Shown in pieces: positions 5,908 to 6,080 of a DNA stretch of 6,080 bases. Position 1 is the stretch's first letter; each line of letters opens with the position of its first letter. A program made the translations under genes and the position numbers. Below the pieces are notes generated by a model that made no database searches, had not been told where the DNA came from, and saw nothing but the letters and a program-made list of their open reading frames with translations. The stretch comes from Sphingobacterium sp. UBA6711 (GTDB lineage: Bacteria > Bacteroidota > Bacteroidia > Sphingobacteriales > Sphingobacteriaceae), in NCBI GenBank assembly GCA_002454415.1, contig DKIT01000211.1, forward strand, positions 16,898 through 22,977, in the 5' to 3' direction.

Positions 5908-5940
5908 GAACCCTGGTGCCCATCATCAGGGTTTTGTTTT
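5908..5940 (+). terminator. Intrinsic terminator of the RNA unit
   Basis: AACCCTG (5909-5915) pairs perfectly with CAGGGTT (5927-5933) around an 11-base loop, and G5908/T5934 can add a wobble pair. It is followed by TTGTTTT and a further T-rich run. Stem GC content and T tract make it convincing. Confidence 0.8.
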
Positions 5941-6043
5941 ATATATTTTTTGCTAATCTATTCACCGGTCATACCGAATGCTTGGGAAATTTTTGCCTGC
6001 TATTAATTAGAATTTAATCATAACCAAATTTGGCATTTCGACA
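5941..6043 (+). other. Non-coding stretch with a 10-bp palindrome
   Basis: No gene is visible. The stretch holds the perfect palindrome CCAAATTTGG (6024-6033), ten bases before the direct repeats, which could be a protein-binding site, but a 10-bp palindrome alone is weak evidence. Confidence 0.35.
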
Positions 6044-6080
6044 GTACTTGTTCAGTGCTTGTTCAGTGCTTGCTCAGTGA
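6044..6080 (+). repeat. 11-bp tandem direct repeats running off the right edge
   Basis: Three consecutive 11-base units, GTACTTGTTCA (6044-6054), GTGCTTGTTCA (6055-6065) and GTGCTTGCTCA (6066-6076), are followed by GTGA, which may begin a diverged unit. Neighbouring units differ by one base each. The period of 11 is close to one helical turn, so the same DNA face would be repeated. The total number of copies is unknown because the window ends here. Confidence 0.8.

Larger units (their letters stand above)
5721..5940 (+). ncRNA. Candidate structured small RNA or leader transcript, about 220 nt
   Basis: A complete transcription unit seems to lie here: a strong promoter at 5684-5716 and an intrinsic terminator at 5909-5940. 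Between them are three inverted repeats. Hairpin 1 is AGATAAT (5721-5727) with ATTATCT (5733-5739). Hairpin 2 is TCTCAGG (5765-5771) with CCTGAGA (5783-5789). Hairpin 3 is AGAGCA (5826-5831) with TGCTCT (5859-5864), with TTTT/AAAA extending it outside and CTAAT/ATTAG (5844-5848/5853-5857) nested inside. It matches no RNA family I know; I looked for tmRNA, SRP RNA and 6S hallmarks and did not see them. It may be an independent small RNA, a small-peptide mRNA, or an attenuated leader for a gene to the right of the window. Ends are inferred, not observed. Confidence 0.5.

Noticed and set aside
5721..5940. tmRNA, SRP RNA, 6S RNA or a CRISPR repeat as the identity of the structured region
   Set aside because: No tRNA-like end or tag frame ending in ALAA, no SRP GNAR loop motif, no long closing stem joining the 5' and 3' ends, and no repeat-spacer periodicity.

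Overview
The window looks like chromosome of a Bacteroidota bacterium, most probably Sphingobacteriaceae (Sphingobacterium- or Pedobacter-like). The reasons are: AT-rich DNA with no clear Shine-Dalgarno sequences; several exact matches to the Bacteroidota -7 promoter element TAnnTTTG; a secreted His/Cys protein of the Bacteroidota-specific HYC_CC_PP type; and a TonB-dependent receptor that carries an N-terminal heavy-metal-associated (HMA) domain plus a carboxypeptidase-regulatory-like domain. The assignment rests on protein families recognised by eye, not on a search.

Layout. Positions 1-734 (+) hold the C-terminal part of a phosphocholine-specific phospholipase C, cut by the left edge. Positions 816-965 (-) hold a 49-residue single-span membrane protein that is easy to miss. 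It faces away from a secreted His/Cys-rich protein (1034-1453, +), with only 68 bases between the two start codons. An AU-rich terminator-like hairpin overlaps the stop of that gene. About 340 bases without a convincing gene follow, then the 860-residue HMA/TonB-dependent receptor (1796-4378, +). A two-way terminator (4395-4440) separates it from a convergent minus-strand pair: a KdsC-type HAD phosphatase (5009-5527), followed with effectively no gap by a Maf nucleotide pyrophosphatase (4428-5006). Positions 5528-6080 have no recognisable protein gene. They do contain a near-ideal promoter, a series of hairpins, a 19-codon reading frame and a strong terminator, together suggesting a short RNA or leader unit of about 220 nt. 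At the right edge, 11-bp direct repeats run out of the window.

How the parts may work together. The His/Cys-rich secreted protein and the HMA-bearing receptor both carry many thiol and imidazole metal ligands, and such proteins tend to be neighbours in Bacteroidota. I infer an envelope module that handles a soft metal, copper being the best guess, although no metal ATPase or metalloregulator is visible here. KdsC (LPS Kdo synthesis) and Maf (removal of non-canonical nucleotides) form an ordinary housekeeping operon. The parts that seem least described are the RNA/leader unit at 5684-5940, the small membrane protein, and the 11-bp repeats.
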